Assembly (NCBI GenBank): GCA_037893245.1
Contig: JBAIAA010000704.1
Location: 310,001-374,000 of the forward strand
Direction of reading: 5' to 3'
Length of the DNA: 64,000 nucleotides
Origin: Crossaster papposus
Lineage: Eukaryota > Echinodermata > Asteroidea > Velatida > Solasteridae
Below, piece after piece: positions 24,727 to 37,536 of the stretch (position 1 is the first letter of the stretch; every line of letters starts with the position of its first letter). Position numbers and translations under genes: made by a program. The notes under the pieces are model-generated. The model saw nothing but the letters and a program-made list of their open reading frames with translations. It was not told the DNA's origin and searched no databases.

Positions 24727-27700
24727 ATGTCGGCCGTTGAGTTGTCTCTGCTGTTGATGTTTGCCTTGTTTCTTCATCTCGAAAGAGCTAATGGTATGTA
24801 AACCTGATGTTTTATTTGTTATTGAGTGCCCCTTGTCCCGAGTGCAAGAATATGTGGACGTTCGAATAGTACAATTTTCGTAATTAATTATATTTATTTA
24901 CATACCGGTACATTTTTGTAACATGTTTACGTTTTTAGTGTACAGTATGTAGACCCCGGTTTGTATTGTTATCATTGGAGAAATGTATTAATAAATGTAT
25001 TGAAATGTACATTATTGATAACAACAATTAATTATATTTTTATACTTTAAATGTTTCTGCAGTATTAAGGATTAGCTGTACAGGAATGTTCATAAATCAT
25101 ACTCTGTCAACTAAACTAAAGAATGCCGTACTCTGAATTTATACTAAAACAGCTTTTTTATGTTCTTCAGGCAATACAAAATAACAATATTACAATTATT
25201 GTTTGTCACTTCAGAGGTTCAAAGCTATCGTTCTAATCTACGTGTTTTATGTAGCCATTGTTACTATTTAGCCGAGTATTTAGGAGGGTGCATTACTTAA
25301 TAAACTTAGTTGTTGATTAGGCCCTAATTATTATTATAAAAAAAATATATATATAATTTCCTCAATAAATTGCCCCTCTAAATTTGGTATCCAGGGCCGG
25401 CATTTATCAAGCAACTTAAGTTAGGTATGCCCATGGAGGAATAAGAAGATTTTAGTACCCTACTAAGCTAAGTGCCATGCTTATGTTGGCATTCAGCTAC
25501 TGTTCCTTGCTCTATGCTGCAATTTACGGTGCCTAGATCATTCGAAAAGTCGTTTCCAAGGACTGTCACATTTCACATTGTGTTTATGTAGATTTATGCG
25601 GTTGACGATGATCATTCGAAAGCTCATGTGTCCAAATGGCCACTGATGATATTGTGTAAGCTACCAATTCATCCTGGGCATTGCGTTGGTCGTAGGCCTA
25701 TACCTTCTTACACCAGGAACCGGCCAATGCACAGTAATTTACTGTGCATGGGCCGCGACGGTACCCACTAGTGTAGAGCTATCATGGGAAAGCCAAAGGG
25801 AACCGACTTCAGTTCAGTTCACATGGCAATGCATGAGTTCTGTGAGTATCCGGTTCCAGGTTTTCCGTGACAACGTTGGAAAGGTCTAAAATGGTACGAC
25901 GATCAAACCAACTATTTTTGATAAAGTTCAATGTCATTGTAGGTATCCAATACATGTCTCCTGTTCCCGCCTCGTTGCGCGCCGCTAAATTATCAATTTG
26001 CGCCAACAGCAATTAAGTTAACACAGCCATCGCTAAGTAGCTCTCTTTACGAAATTATTAGAGTTTATGTTAAAAAAACCACTTAGATTTAGGGGTGGAT
26101 TTGAGTAGGATACTTTAGATAAGTAGCTTGGAGATCCCACTTAAGTATAGCACTTTTTAAGTATACCGACTTATAGGCCGGCACCGTACTTTGCTCGATA
26201 AATACCGACCGTGAACAATCTTTATAGATCAGCCAATATCATATTATTTTGATCATCCCAATCAACAGAGAAAATTGTTGAGATGTCGGATTTTAATCAT
26301 AATTATGACGAAGAAAATTCCAAAATAATATAAGAAACGTCTTTTTTTTGGCACCGTACTATAAGGCAAGTCTTTAACCTCCCCCCAAAATGTAAAGAAT
26401 TATATTATAGAGGGCGCGCGGTAGCTATATAACGGCGACTAGAGGGCGACCAACAAAGCCTCATCGGCCCCTGTTTTCGACTTCATCAGGCCCGGCCGAA
26501 AAAAACACCACTCTAGCAAATTTATTGTTAGTACTTGATGATTAGCTGTTAAAAGCAGATGTGTTGGTTCTGAAAGTTTCATGCATCAAAGAATACGATC
26601 CTAGTAGTAGTGACACTACATAATTTTTAAGACGCGCGCGTTGTCAAATTATACAATTAAACTTCTAAAACTTAAAGGCGAGCGCGTAATTTGGTTAACG
26701 GTGCAAGCGGCGCGGGGTATCTAATGTGCATAACTTATCATGTATATTGTAATACTTTCTGATGGCCGATACGACTACTATGGAGGAATAAGAGCTAATT
26801 CCTCCATGATTGGACCATGTTTTTGGAGGAAGTTTCCTTTTGTTTAAAATGGAGGTGGGTAAAAAAAAGTGAAGTCCGTGTATGGATTTTTTCCTGATTC
26901 CAAATTTGTTGATTTTTATTTGGCAAGATTTGTGCTGGTTTTTGCTCTACTCCTCTAGGAAAATAATATTTTTGCTCAAATCAAATTTTTTCCAAAATCA
27001 AATTTTTCCCAATTGTTGATATGCAATGATCATGTTAATCTACTCAACAAAGTATAAATATTTGATGTATGCAAGATGTCACAACAATTGCTGTTTTGTT
27101 TTTCTTTATTGATGCAGAGTCCAAAACAATCAACATTGAAAATTTGTTATGATCTAGTCCGAGTTACATGGACTCTAGTTATCGTTTTTTTAACATTTGG
27201 ACATCATCTGGTGCCAGATGATGTCCAAATGTTAAAAAAGCGATAACTAGAGACAGTCCAGTAACTCGGACTAGTTATGAATAATGATCCAGAAAATACC
27301 CACAGCTACTCATGGATGCAAACAATAACGAAACAATACACAAGTATTTTGCCCAATATGTTTGTCAAAATACCAATATTGTAATCTTGCAGTAAATTCT
27401 TCCTAATAATTAGTAAATTTTACACAGTGGTGAATTAATACTAATGTTGGGTGAATAAACAGTTGCTCAAATATGTTTTACCCTTGCAATGCGTTTAAAT
27501 AATTTGTTATGTACCTTAAAGTTAGGATACACCATTTGCAGATATCGAAAATAGTTACTACCGAATTATTAACAAATATCTTACTCATTTGAAAGTAAAT
27601 AATGATTCTAGGCATCCAGCAAAATGATTTGGGCTAGATATCCTGTAATTATTCCGAAAAATATAATTTTATAACAAAAATTCGCGATCGCCGTCCGGCG

Positions 27701-30700
27701 ATCGCAAAACAACAAAAATAACATAAAAATAACTGCTCGACGCCGGTTGAAAACAAACGCTGTTTTTCGTGATTTTCTCGGCATCCACGATTGTTAAACT
27801 TCGTACAGGTCAGTTAAACGATATTTACTATAAAATACAACCCCCCAAATCCACCCATTCATAATAATTCAAACAATTACCAATGGTGTATCCTACCTTT
27901 AAAATAAAATCCAAACTCATTTGGTTGTCCGGGTTAATATTTCTCATAGCCAACGACCCAGCCGTTCAGCTTTTCGCCGCCTTGGTAAAGGGAGACCCCC
28001 ATGCCCTCAACCTGACATGGACCGTCTCAAACAAGGGGCAGCAAGTCATGGAACACGGAATGCCCCGGTATTTCTCTATCAGCTACGTCTTGGTGAACCG
28101 CTACGGGTGCCAAGCCGTGCCCAACACCACCCAGTACGGCGACCGGCAGTCGGTGGACACGATCCTCCGTGGCGACGGCAGCCAAGAGTCCGGTCAGTTC
28201 ACGCTATCCGGACTTGAACCAAACTCTGGCTATCGCATTTACATTAAGGCCTACACGTCGAGTTTAACCTCCACCGAATCCACCACGTATGGGTGGACCA
28301 GCCAAAAGGGTGGGTATTAAATTTGAGGTTTGTTTTGATCTCCATTGTGTATTGACATGACATTGTAATTCTTGTAAAAAATGTGAAACAGTTATTGACA
28401 TTGGCCGTCATCGTGCAGTATACTGCAACTTCAGTGTACCTATAATGAGTAGGTTTTATTTTTTGTATACACATTTTATAGAACAAATGCCTCAATGGTT
28501 CTGATTGTCTTAACCAGTTTGTGTCACTGTCAGGTGACGTGTATACATTCAAAACGGATGACGGGTAAACGCGTCACGAGAATTGCCGGAAATGTCCGTC
28601 AGCGACTGTCTCGCAGCGAGCGAGGCTGTAAAAAATTAGGGTGTGCTACCCACAGATGCCGGCCTGAACCCGTCTCGGATTGAGGTTCGTGAAAAACAAT
28701 CCCACGCCTGCGCCCAGTCAATGACAAAATAGGCCTAATCCCGGCACGATCTGAAGTGATGAAGCCGCGGTGCACACATTTGCGATCTTCTCTCTAATGA
28801 ACCCTGTTGAGTTCATTTTTATGCGCAGTTCCAGTAGATGCACCTACCGGATTGACACTGATCCGCAACGAATCTACACAGACGTTCCTTAAGTTTGCCT
28901 GGGACCAGGTACCATGCACGGCCGGCAGCAGGTCCAGTCCCTTCCTGGCCTACCACTACAACCTAAACAGCGACGAAGACCCCACCGCTGGTCACTCGCT
29001 AGAGACGACAGCAGTGGAGGCGTCAGTGGGCGACCTCAAGCCGTACACCCGGTACAGGTTCCGGGTGCGGTACAAGAGCGAAAGGGGCAACGGGCCGTAC
29101 AGTGAACAACTCCATGCCGTCACATGTAAGTCAGACTGTCAGAAGTCTTCACTTTGCTAATGTGCGGCGCTTATAGGTGGCCACTTCCACTGCCCTTCCA
29201 CTGCCCTTCCACTGCCCTTCCACTGCCCTTCCACTGCCCTTCCACTGCCCTTCCACTGCCCTTCCACTGCCCTTCCACTGCCCTTCCACTGCCCTTCCAC
29301 TGCCCTTCCACTGCCCTTCCACTGCCCTTCCACTGCCCTTCCACTGCCCTTCCACTGCCCTTCCACTGCCCTTCCACTGCCCTTCCACTGCCCTTCCACT
29401 GCCCTTCCACTGCCCTTCCACTGCCCTTCCACTGCCCTTCCACTGCCCTTCCACTGCCCTTCCACTGCCCTTCCACTGCCCTTCCACTGCCCTTCCACTG
29501 CCCTTCCACTGCCCTTCCACTGCCCTTCCACTGCCCTTCCACTGCCCTTCCACTGCCCTTCCACTGCCCTTCCACTGCCCTTCCACTGCCCTTCCACTGC
29601 CCTTCCACTGCCCTTCCACTGCCCTTCCACTGCCCTTCCACTGCCCTTCCACTGCCCTTCCACTGCCCTTCCACTGCCCTTCCACTGCCCTTCCACTGCC
29701 CTTCCACTGCCCTTCCACTGCCCTTCCACTGCCCTTCCACTGCCCTTCCACTGCCCTTCCACTGCCCTTCCACTGCCCTTCCACTGCCCTTCCACTGCCC
29801 TTCCACTGCCCTTCCACTGCCCTTCCACTGCCCTTCCACTGCCCTTCCACTGCCCTTCCACTGCCCTTCCACTGCCCTTCCACTGCCCTTCCACTGCCCT
29901 TCCACTGCCCTTCCACTGCCCTTCCACTGCCCTTCCACTGCCCTTCCACTGCCCTTCCACTGCCCTTCCACTGCCCTTCCACTGCCCTTCCACTGCCCTT
30001 CCACTACCTATGTGAAGCACAGTCAGGGGTCCCTTTGCACCGTGGTTTAGTTATTTTTCGGTTCGAAAGGACCTCTGACTTCACTTCACAAAATAGGGTC
30101 TGGAGCTAAAAAATACTGGCCCAAATCAAGAAATATTGGAATAAATTTTCTTCTAAAAGGATTATCCATCCATTGGTATATCTAGGTAGTTGTGGCTTTT
30201 GTAGTTGTCTACTAAAAAAAGGTCAAGATTGAAATACAGCTCATTTTCCTTATCCACTCTGCAGCGGGCAAAGTGAGCCTCACTCAAGAAACCGAGGTAG
30301 CGGCTGGTGAAACGGTGGAGCTCGCCTGCAAAGGCTGGGGCTCCTCTATTTTCACTCTTCCCGGTCCAGACTACCTGATTCTTGAGGGACCAAAGGGGAA
30401 GGGTCAGAGGTCGAGCACCACGGTCAGTGGACTGGTGCGCACGAATCGCTTCCGGGTGGTCGTGGACGGACCCGAAGCTGAGTTCAAGTGCACTCTGCAC
30501 CACGATGGAGTGAGCGAGGCCCTGGGGACAGACTCCCTTACGGTTAAACTCTACGGTAAATCCAAGTCATCATCTTATGCCTCGTACCCTATCCAGCCAG
30601 GGGCCATTTTCATAGAGCTGCTAAGCACAAAAATGTGCTTAGCACAAACAAATCTGGCTCAATAAAAACAGGTTACCAGCCAAATTTCTACGTGTTTTTC

Positions 30701-33700
30701 ATGCTAAGCAAACAACCAGCTGATTATCAATCAAAAACAATAAAGATCACGTGAAAATTTGGTCTGTAACCTTGTTTTTGCCAAGGACAAATTTGCATGC
30801 TAAGCATATTTTTGTGCTTAGCAGCTCTATGAAATTGGCCCCAGGTGCGCTGGTGGTAGTCTTTTTTTCCTGAACTCTCATTGGTTTAGATTTGTGGACG
30901 GGTCGTCTAATACATTCCCCTGCGAACACGTAATGCGCATGAATTACATTAATCATGAACATGATGAGCTCTTTTTTACCTGCAGCCGTCATTAGCGCCT
31001 TAAACCATTCAGATGGGTCGATAAGAATCGAGAGACATTTCGCATTGTGTGTAACTTTATGACGGATGCCATGGTACTGTCCAGCAAGCGCTTGTTCCAC
31101 AGAACTTTAGAAAATAAGTTTAGTGGGAAGAGGTGTCCCTACATTTTTCTACATGAAAAACATACATGTTGTGTGAAAGGATTTTTGCTGGAGTGTGCTG
31201 TGGTCCCCATCTGTTGACGAGAGATTTACCCTAAAATGTAGGTTAAATTTTTGGCTTAGTAAAGTAAGGTAAAGGGGAGGTTTATAAGTGATAATTCCTA
31301 ATTGACCACAAAACAAGGTTTCCCACCATTTTGCAATCTGCGCTTCTTAGATTTACACACATAATTAGATGACTCCGAATTCGTTGTGCTGCATCCAATT
31401 AGAAAAGCCGCATCTGCAGACGGCACCCGCAGTCCAGATGGGGGTCCCCTCCTCGGACAACGCTACCGTGACGTGGCTGCCATGGGCGGCCGATGGAGGC
31501 GGCGATGGCCCGGTCGACGATCAGAAGGTCGTGTGGCGTCGCGCGGGCGATCTCGCATACAGGAACATGGCTGTTAAGTCTGGTTCGGTCTCTGCCGTGA
31601 TCGGCAATCTGGAACGGGACGCCAAGTACGAGTTTGCCGTGGTGCTCTTTCGGAAGGGAATCCCTGGACCACCAAACAAAGGTAAAGCCGAGTTCCCATT
31701 GGACTTTTTTCTTCCGCAGCCTCGCGATAACTTGCCGCGACAATTCTTTGTGTAATTCTTACATGCGTTCCCACTTGGACTTTACGTTTCATTCTCTGTT
31801 TGACAACTTTCTCAACTTTGACCTAAACGGGATATGAGGCAAAATAAAATAAAAATATGTTTAGCGTCACCAGCCGCTTCCTTTGTTCTTTTTTTGTTCT
31901 TTTTGAAAAAAATGATAAATTTGGTTAAAATAAATGGTAAATTTTTTTTAAGATCGTATTCTAGACTTTAGCATCACTGTGTACATGTTCTGGAAATATA
32001 TTTGTTTCTAATAGGAAGGCTAGGGTGTGACGTGTAGTCGTGTACGGTGCATACATGATCGACCCACATGAATTTAGATTTTTAATCGTGGGTGAACCAT
32101 GTTTTAATTTTAATACCGGTACCGCGGCTGAGCAGAAACTTTCCGCGACCACTTTCAGCCTGGTAGTTTTACATCACCGTTGCAGTACACGTTGACAGGC
32201 AATTAGTCTACCGCGCGTTCCCATTGGATTTAATTCTACAGAAATGTCGTGGTACGTTAACCCCCCCCCCCAAAAAAAAAAAAAAAAAAATCCTTATAAG
32301 AACAGGCTTAACTCGGCTTGTCATGTTTACGTCTGCAGCGACGTTTGTCGAAGCTATGGTTGAAGGCACCACTACTCCAGTCGTGCCAAATCATGCGAGG
32401 AAAAGCGCGGGAAACAAGGACGGCTACCATAATCTGTTCGGGCCGGAGACCGACAACTTGATCATTGCCGGGGTCTGTGGGATATTCTTGGGCGTTTTGA
32501 TTCTTCTGTCGGTGTTTGGAGTGTGGTGCACGAGCCAAAAGGTTGGTGGAACATCTACCAATATCTACGCTGTAAAACAAAGTTGGGTAAAAACATATTT
32601 GGCCACTGTTATTTGCCCAACATTAGTATAATTTATTACATTGTTAGTCAGATTAGGTAAACATTGACTAACTAGTGGGAAGAATTTGCAAAGGGTTGTA
32701 GGTATAGTTAATATGTTGATGATAATTGGGCAAAATATCAACCCATTTTGACCGACTTTTTTACAGTGATACCTGCCTTTCTTCTGTTTTCTTTTTTTGA
32801 TGTGATTTTGTTGTTTTCTTTTGTATTTTAATTTGAATGTATTACACATGTACTTTGTGTTGTTATGGGTTAAATTGCCTGACCCTAAGTATTATAAAAA
32901 AAACATCCAAAAACTGCAGTGGATTTATGAAGTTCAATGGTGTAATCTACAGGTTTGTTTTGCTTCCTGAAGTAAAAATTGTATCCTTGTCTGTTAAACC
33001 CAATATATTTCCAGCCAAAACAAAAAACTGTTATAGGAAACAGTCACATGCAGCAGATTATTTCATAGTGTTTATCAAGGTTTGTAATACATGTACAAGT
33101 ATTGCCAAGGAAATATGCTTAGTAGGTTGCTAGGTTCATAACATTGACCGGCCCTGATGGATATAATTGACCATCGGATAAATTGTTTAAACCAAATGAA
33201 ATAATAAATGGGAATATGTGACCTGTTCCTACGAAACCCGACATAAGTCACATAGGCTATTTCGAGATACAGCTCATTAAAGTTGAAATGGGGTGAAAAA
33301 TCTGGCGGACATCGATTTTTGGTTTTCGTTATTTTTTTATTCTTTAATATGTATACTTTAACCCTCAGTTAGGTTAAACAAAATTAACTATTGATGAGAA
33401 AGTACAAAAATCATGGATTTATTGAGGCAAACTGTAGCCTAAAATTGGTAATTTATCTCCCAAATACATCGAAATAAAATCCTTATAAAATTGGAAGTAT
33501 GTATGGTATAAAGGTGGTTTTGGTACCAAATGAAAGCTGACGATGTGTACTAAATGGAAATAACAATATCTCACAATAACAAAAAAACACTTATGTCTGT
33601 TTTTGTGGGAGCAGGTCACATATATGGGAAAGACTACACTATCTGGAAGATAATGTATCTCGCGTCTTACTCTTATAAAAAATTGTCCACAAAAGGATGA

Positions 33701-33791
33701 TTTTTATTCAAATTTTAATTTGTCTGTGTTTTTTTTTACCCAACAGATACCATATGATGACGAAGTCCCGCTGGTAGAAACAGTAGAGTAG
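24727..33791 (+). CDS. Single-pass cell-surface protein with FN3 and Ig-like domains
   Basis: Proposed coding exons: 24727-24793 (signal peptide, MSAVELSLLLMFALFLHL), 27950-28309 (FN3), 28829-29125 (FN3), 30265-30555 (Ig-like, cysteines in ELACKG and EFKCTL), 31403-31681 (FN3), 32339-32586 (stalk plus helix NLIIAGVCGIFLGVLILLSV) and 33747-33791 (tail, stop TAG). Total about 528 residues. The first five joins are phase 1 and the last is phase 0, so every domain is a symmetrical 1-1 exon, typical of extracellular FN3/Ig modules. All boundaries carry AG/GT. The tail is short and acidic with no kinase, phosphatase or TIR domain, so it is an adhesion or receptor-like protein of unknown ligand. Uncertain points are the exon-6 donor (32541 is also in phase) and possible extra exons in the long first intron. 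Confidence 0.75.
27154..27274. repeat. 121-bp hairpin-forming inverted repeat
   Basis: CTAGTCCGAGTTAC is mirrored by GTAACTCGGACTAG, and the arms continue with few mismatches to a centre at CTGGTGCCAG (27209-27218). As RNA it would form one long stem. Either a very short foldback MITE or a hairpin RNA source. Confidence 0.75.
27516..27902. mobile_element. MITE, GGTAGGATACACC family, copy 1
   Basis: Ends TTAAAGTTAGGATACACC and GGTGTATCCTACCTTTAA are inverted. The interior shares GCATCCAGCAAAATGATT and ACTATAAAA words with 41416-41766 and, inverted, with 34681-35010 and 44472-44826. Non-coding. Confidence 0.7.
28534..28785. mobile_element. MITE fragment, TTAACCAGTTCGCGCCGG family
   Basis: Shares AACGGATGACGGGTAAACGC, GTGTGCTACCCACAGATGCC and CTCGGATTGAGGTTCGTG with copy 5, but the terminal AACCAGTT repeats are degenerate. 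It lies 43 bp upstream of the second FN3 exon. Confidence 0.6.
29187..30006. repeat. 11-bp minisatellite, about 74 near-perfect units
   Basis: The unit CCACTGCCCTT repeats almost without error over about 820 bp inside the intron between the second FN3 and the Ig-like exon. Because 11 is not a multiple of 3, every frame on both strands stays open with an 11-residue period (PLPFHCPSTAL or its antisense), giving false frames of 277-310 codons. Homogeneity suggests recent expansion. Confidence 0.97.
30600..30842. mobile_element. MITE, GGGGCCAATTTCAT family, copy 1
   Basis: GGGGCCATTTTCATAGAGC at the left is mirrored by GCTCTATGAAATTGGCCCC at the right, with inner GCTAAGCAC/GTGCTTAGC palindromes. 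About 243 bp, non-coding, immediately after the Ig-like exon. Other copies: 34296-34480, 49142-49384, 53843-54074. Confidence 0.8.
33214..33622. mobile_element. TGTGACC-ended MITE, copy 2
   Basis: Ends TATGTGACCTGTTCCTACG and GTGGGAGCAGGTCACATA are inverted. The body matches 13689-14094. It lies in the last intron of the FN3/Ig gene, about 125 bp before the final exon. Confidence 0.7.
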
Positions 33792-34295
33792 GCCTAATCA
33801 AAAACACTAGGACCAGACTATCACTCACAAATTTACCTCAAACACGATGAAAACATGTATTCGCATTTTTGTATCATTGTAGAGACATGTCTTTGTTCTC
33901 GTGTACAAAATGGTTAGAAAGTCAAGCACGTTTTTCAAATTGCTCCTATTTTAACCACAATTATTTTCCTGGGTTGAAATTTCGACTCAATATACCCTAT
34001 ATTAGGCTAACCCAAACACTAACCCTAACCCACATTCTAACCCTAGTTTTTGAGTAATTTAAGTAAAATTCAAAAATCTATTTCGTGAAATTCCTAGTGG
34101 AGACCTATTTATCTATAGAAATTACCCTCTGGAGACCTTTTCACTCCCATTGTCCCCATTGTGTTCACGTCTCCAGAGGGTACCGTATTTCCCACCATTA
34201 TTTAAACTAAAGTTGAACAGTCATGTGATTACTTTGTATATATATCACCATGGGATTGTTTATGTTCAGGCTGATCAGCCAGGGTAAAAGAACAA

Positions 34296-34480
34296 GGGCC
34301 AATTGCATGGAGCTGCTAAGCACGGAAATTTGCTTAGCACAAACAAGTACCAGTCAAAATTTCATGTTCTTTTCATGCTAAGCCAAAAACAGATGAATAC
34401 TAGTCACAAACTAGTCGCAAGGAATAATATTCATGCTAAGCAATTTTTGTTGTGCTTAGCAGCTCCATTAAATTGGCCCC
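34296..34480. mobile_element. MITE, GGGGCCAATTTCAT family, copy 2
   Basis: GGGCCAATTGCATGGAGCTG and CAGCTCCATTAAATTGGCCCC are inverted ends with the same GCTAAGCAC inner palindromes. Shorter (185 bp) than other copies. Confidence 0.75.
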
Positions 34481-34680
34481 GGTCAGCCTTTAAACGAAAC
34501 GCGTTTCTGTTTTTCGTTTCTATTTTTGTATTTTGTGTGTGTATTCAACGGTTGAAGATAATTAATGTATTTCATGATAATTTATGGAAGTTGAGATTAA
34601 CGTGATGAATTTGCATTTGGGTTTAAAATTTCGAAATTTGTTTATAAATTCGGTACATTAATTATGTAGATAAAAAAAAG

Positions 34681-35010
34681 TTAAAGGCAGGATACACCAT
34701 TGGTAATTGCTTAAATTATCATTAATGGGTAGATTTGGGGGTTGTATTTTATAGTAAATATCATTTAACTGACCTGTCCGAAGTTTTACAATCATGGATG
34801 CCGAGAAAAGCACGAAAAACAGCGTTTGTTTTTAACCGGCATTGGGCGGTTATTTGTTTTTATAAAATTATATTTTTCGGAATAATTACAGGATATCTGG
34901 CGCAATCATTTTGCTGGATGCCTAGAATAATTATTTACTTTCATTCAAATGAGTAAGATATTTCTTAATAATTTGGTAGTAAATATTTTTGATATCTGCA
35001 AATGGTGTAC
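34681..35010. mobile_element. MITE, GGTAGGATACACC family, copy 2 (right end damaged)
   Basis: Begins TTAAAGGCAGGATACACC; the interior is inverted relative to copy 1 (GATGCCGAGAAAAGCACG, ACTGACCTGTCCGAAG). The right end stops at AAATGGTGTAC without the CCTACCTTTAA end. Confidence 0.6.
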
Positions 35011-36973
35011 AAGACGGTATTTATGGAAAAACTAATCGCAAAATGTAAATTTACAAAACCTAAATCCAAGACATCCAATTTAGGGAAATAAAACAACTTT
35101 TGCTGTAATTTTCAGAAATATGTCAATTTGGTTTTGTGTTCATAGATGCTGGAAAAACCAAGAAAGTGTTGTTCTGGATGTCTGGTTTCCTGACTCTACT
35201 TCAGACAAAACCAGGCAAATTATAGACCCCGCTTGTGTAACTAATAGTAAACATAAAGTGAACTAACTAAATTTGGTAAATTGGGGCAGTATTTGAAGAA
35301 GAAAAAATACCCTGTTACTTTTTTTCTTGCTACGATGGTAGTCGTGTGCGACCGTGTGCGACCATCTTCGTGAATTGATACAGGAATTCCATTTTTGTCT
35401 TTTCTGGAGAGGAGAGCACCATGCTTGAGACTATTTTGTTATCTCATAATAATTTTGTAGTTTTGTTTTTTGATGTTTTATTTTAACGTAAAATGGCCTA
35501 CAATGAGATTTGACTTTTATTCGGTGGAGGGTATGTCGTACATGGGTGTAAAGTTATTTGGATGAGTGGTCATTTTATAGAAAAGAGCCTTATTTGTGTG
35601 TATACTAAAAATATGAAATTAGACTTTCCTTTGTTTGTTTTGGGGTTTATATATTGTTAAATCACATGGTACATGCAGATGCTTCCAACATGGCAAATTA
35701 TAGAACTAGGCTTTTTTTTTTTTAACATTACTTAAATGTGGTTGCCGGGCCAGTAAGTTTAAAACCAGTTTGTGTATCCTGAACACCTACGATCGATTAC
35801 ATAACCTTTCGATTGGGTTCTTTCTTTACGTTTTCTAGTAAATACCACAGCCTGTAGTTTCACAGTCACGACACTCTATTAGTACTTGAATAATATTTTG
35901 TTCTTTTATTACACTATTCTCCAAAAAAGCATTACAGAAGGTAGTTTTAAATATATAAAAAAAAAAAAGGATTAAGCCAGTGAGTGGCAAGATAGAAAAG
36001 GTGACCAGCATCTCTACAGAGCCATACCAGTACCACAATAAAACGGAGTCTTTTAAAGATATATATATATATATATCCGAAGTCACTCTTAGTCTTAACA
36101 TGGTCTTAATTACTTCAAAATTCAAAGAGATAAAATACGAACGCAAGATGGTGCCGCGCGGAAAGCGGGTCCGGCGCTATCGCATCATCATCAAGTTTGC
36201 AAATTGTGTGATGACAAAAGACGACGGTAAGTTTCAAATTCGGGCCAATTTAATTATGTAGCTATATGCTCCAAAGCACACAGCTTTAATTTGCTAAGCA
36301 CAACAAAAAATGGTTGCTCAGTAGTTTTCATGCCAAAACCTGCTGAATGCCAAAACAAGCGCTGAAGCAGGATATTATGGAGTTACGCCTTTAATGCTTG
36401 GTCGGTAATCGGGATTTCCCTTTTAAAAATAAACACACGGGAATTCCCCGTTGGGTTTTTGTGCTTCATGTACGTACGCCGACACTGGAATTTGTCTCAT
36501 TTCCTGAATAGTACTACATGTAGTAGCATAACCATTGTTTTGAAAGGGTTAATTAGTTTGTGACTGTACGTGTGCGAGAGGAACTTCATCTGCGACTGGG
36601 CGAAAAAAAGAAGAGAAGTAGTACTAGTGTTGGTAAATTCCGATCGGCGTAAGTTGGTGTTTACACTAGACTCCTTTTAAGCATTAGTTGTTGAACAAAG
36701 AATGGATAGCATATAGTACTAGTACTGTACACTACCCGGCCAGTCCATACGTGTGGGTTCCTTTATTCTTTAAAGTTGGTGTCCTATATGGTCTTTATAT
36801 TATGCACGCAACTTCACCCATTCAAATGCAACAAAATTCTGCTCGAAATTTTCCAAGCGAAATTTGTTATGGCCGCATACTACGACTTGACTAGAACCCC
36901 TGTAATTTGCCAGAAAGTGTTTTTGAAAAACAAAGGTGTTTTGCAGGTATATTCCTTTACATTATGGTATGAT

Positions 36974-37073
36974 CTAGCCCCATAAATGGGGCTGTGATTA
37001 GCTGTCTTTTGTCTTTATCTTGTTGCTATAAAGAAAAAAAGAGAGCTAATTACAGCCCCAATTGTGGGGCTAG
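36974..37073. mobile_element. 100-bp hairpin MITE
   Basis: CTAGCCCCATAAATGGGGCTG is mirrored by CAGCCCCAATTGTGGGGCTAG, each arm itself palindromic around GGGGCT. No coding potential. Confidence 0.6.
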
Positions 37074-37229
37074 GTAATCAGAAGGCATTAATTAAAGAAT
37101 GTCCTTAATTTAAAACAAAATCTTATGTATTTCCCCTCAAACCATGCTGTGTTTGTATACTACCAAACTGTTTTTTAAATTCACCTACATTATACTTGTA
37201 CATTATAATAATTGTTGTGCTTGCAGCAC

Positions 37230-37510
37230 TTTCTACATGTATCATATCTCAAAAGTGCTTTACAAACCCAATTCATTAGGCCGAGGAACATGCAGATGTT
37301 AATATGGGTACTCATTTCGGCCTCCACCCTCTTAGGTACCAAATTATACTTCTTGGTGGAGAGAGGCAATTGTAGTTAAGTGTCTTGTCCAAGGGCACAG
37401 ACACCATGTTTCTGGGAGGGTTTTAACCCAACCACCATCATACACTTGATCAAGTCGAACACTAGCTGTAACCACTGGGCCATATGAGCTGCCTCCATTG
37501 GGCTGCCAAC
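37230..37510. repeat. SINE-like dispersed repeat
   Basis: Contains GAGAGAGGCAATTG, AAGTGTCTTGTCCAAGG and a degenerate terminal block ending AACCACTGGGCCA. The same word order recurs near 48740-48860, and it resembles a SINE-type repeat known widely from marine invertebrates. Boundaries approximate. Confidence 0.45.
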
Positions 37511-37536
37511 TCATGATGTTATCTTCTCTGTAACAG

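Larger units (their letters stand above)
24794..27949 (+). other. First intron of the FN3/Ig gene
   Basis: About 3.2 kb of AT-rich DNA. It contains a near-perfect 121-bp hairpin at 27154-27274 and an aaaGGTAGGATACACC-type MITE at 27516-27902 that ends only about 47 bp before the next acceptor. A possible extra exon at 25711-25830 was not accepted because its end phase does not fit. Confidence 0.5.
33792..37536 (+). other. Intergenic region between FN3/Ig gene and GTPase paralogue
   Basis: Contains a telomere-like CTAACCCTAACCC run near 34010-34047 and a short hairpin TACCCTCTGGAGAC/GTCTCCAGAGGGTA (about 34124-34181). It also holds MITEs at 34296-34480, 34681-35010 and 36974-37073, an AT run near 36060-36077 and a SINE-like stretch at 37230-37510. 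No convincing coding exon. Confidence 0.5.

Noticed and set aside
25711-25830. Possible extra exon of the FN3/Ig gene (ELSWESQREPTSVQFTW)
   Set aside because: It has AG/GT borders and a phase-1 start, but ends in phase 0 while the next exon needs phase 1. Direct joining of 24793 to 27950 is in frame.
29149-30109. Frames of 277-310 codons on both strands with an 11-residue period
   Set aside because: They are products of the 11-bp minisatellite lacking stops in any frame; located in an intron.
34000-34047. Telomere-like CTAACCC repeats
   Set aside because: Only two or three irregular units inside ordinary intergenic DNA.
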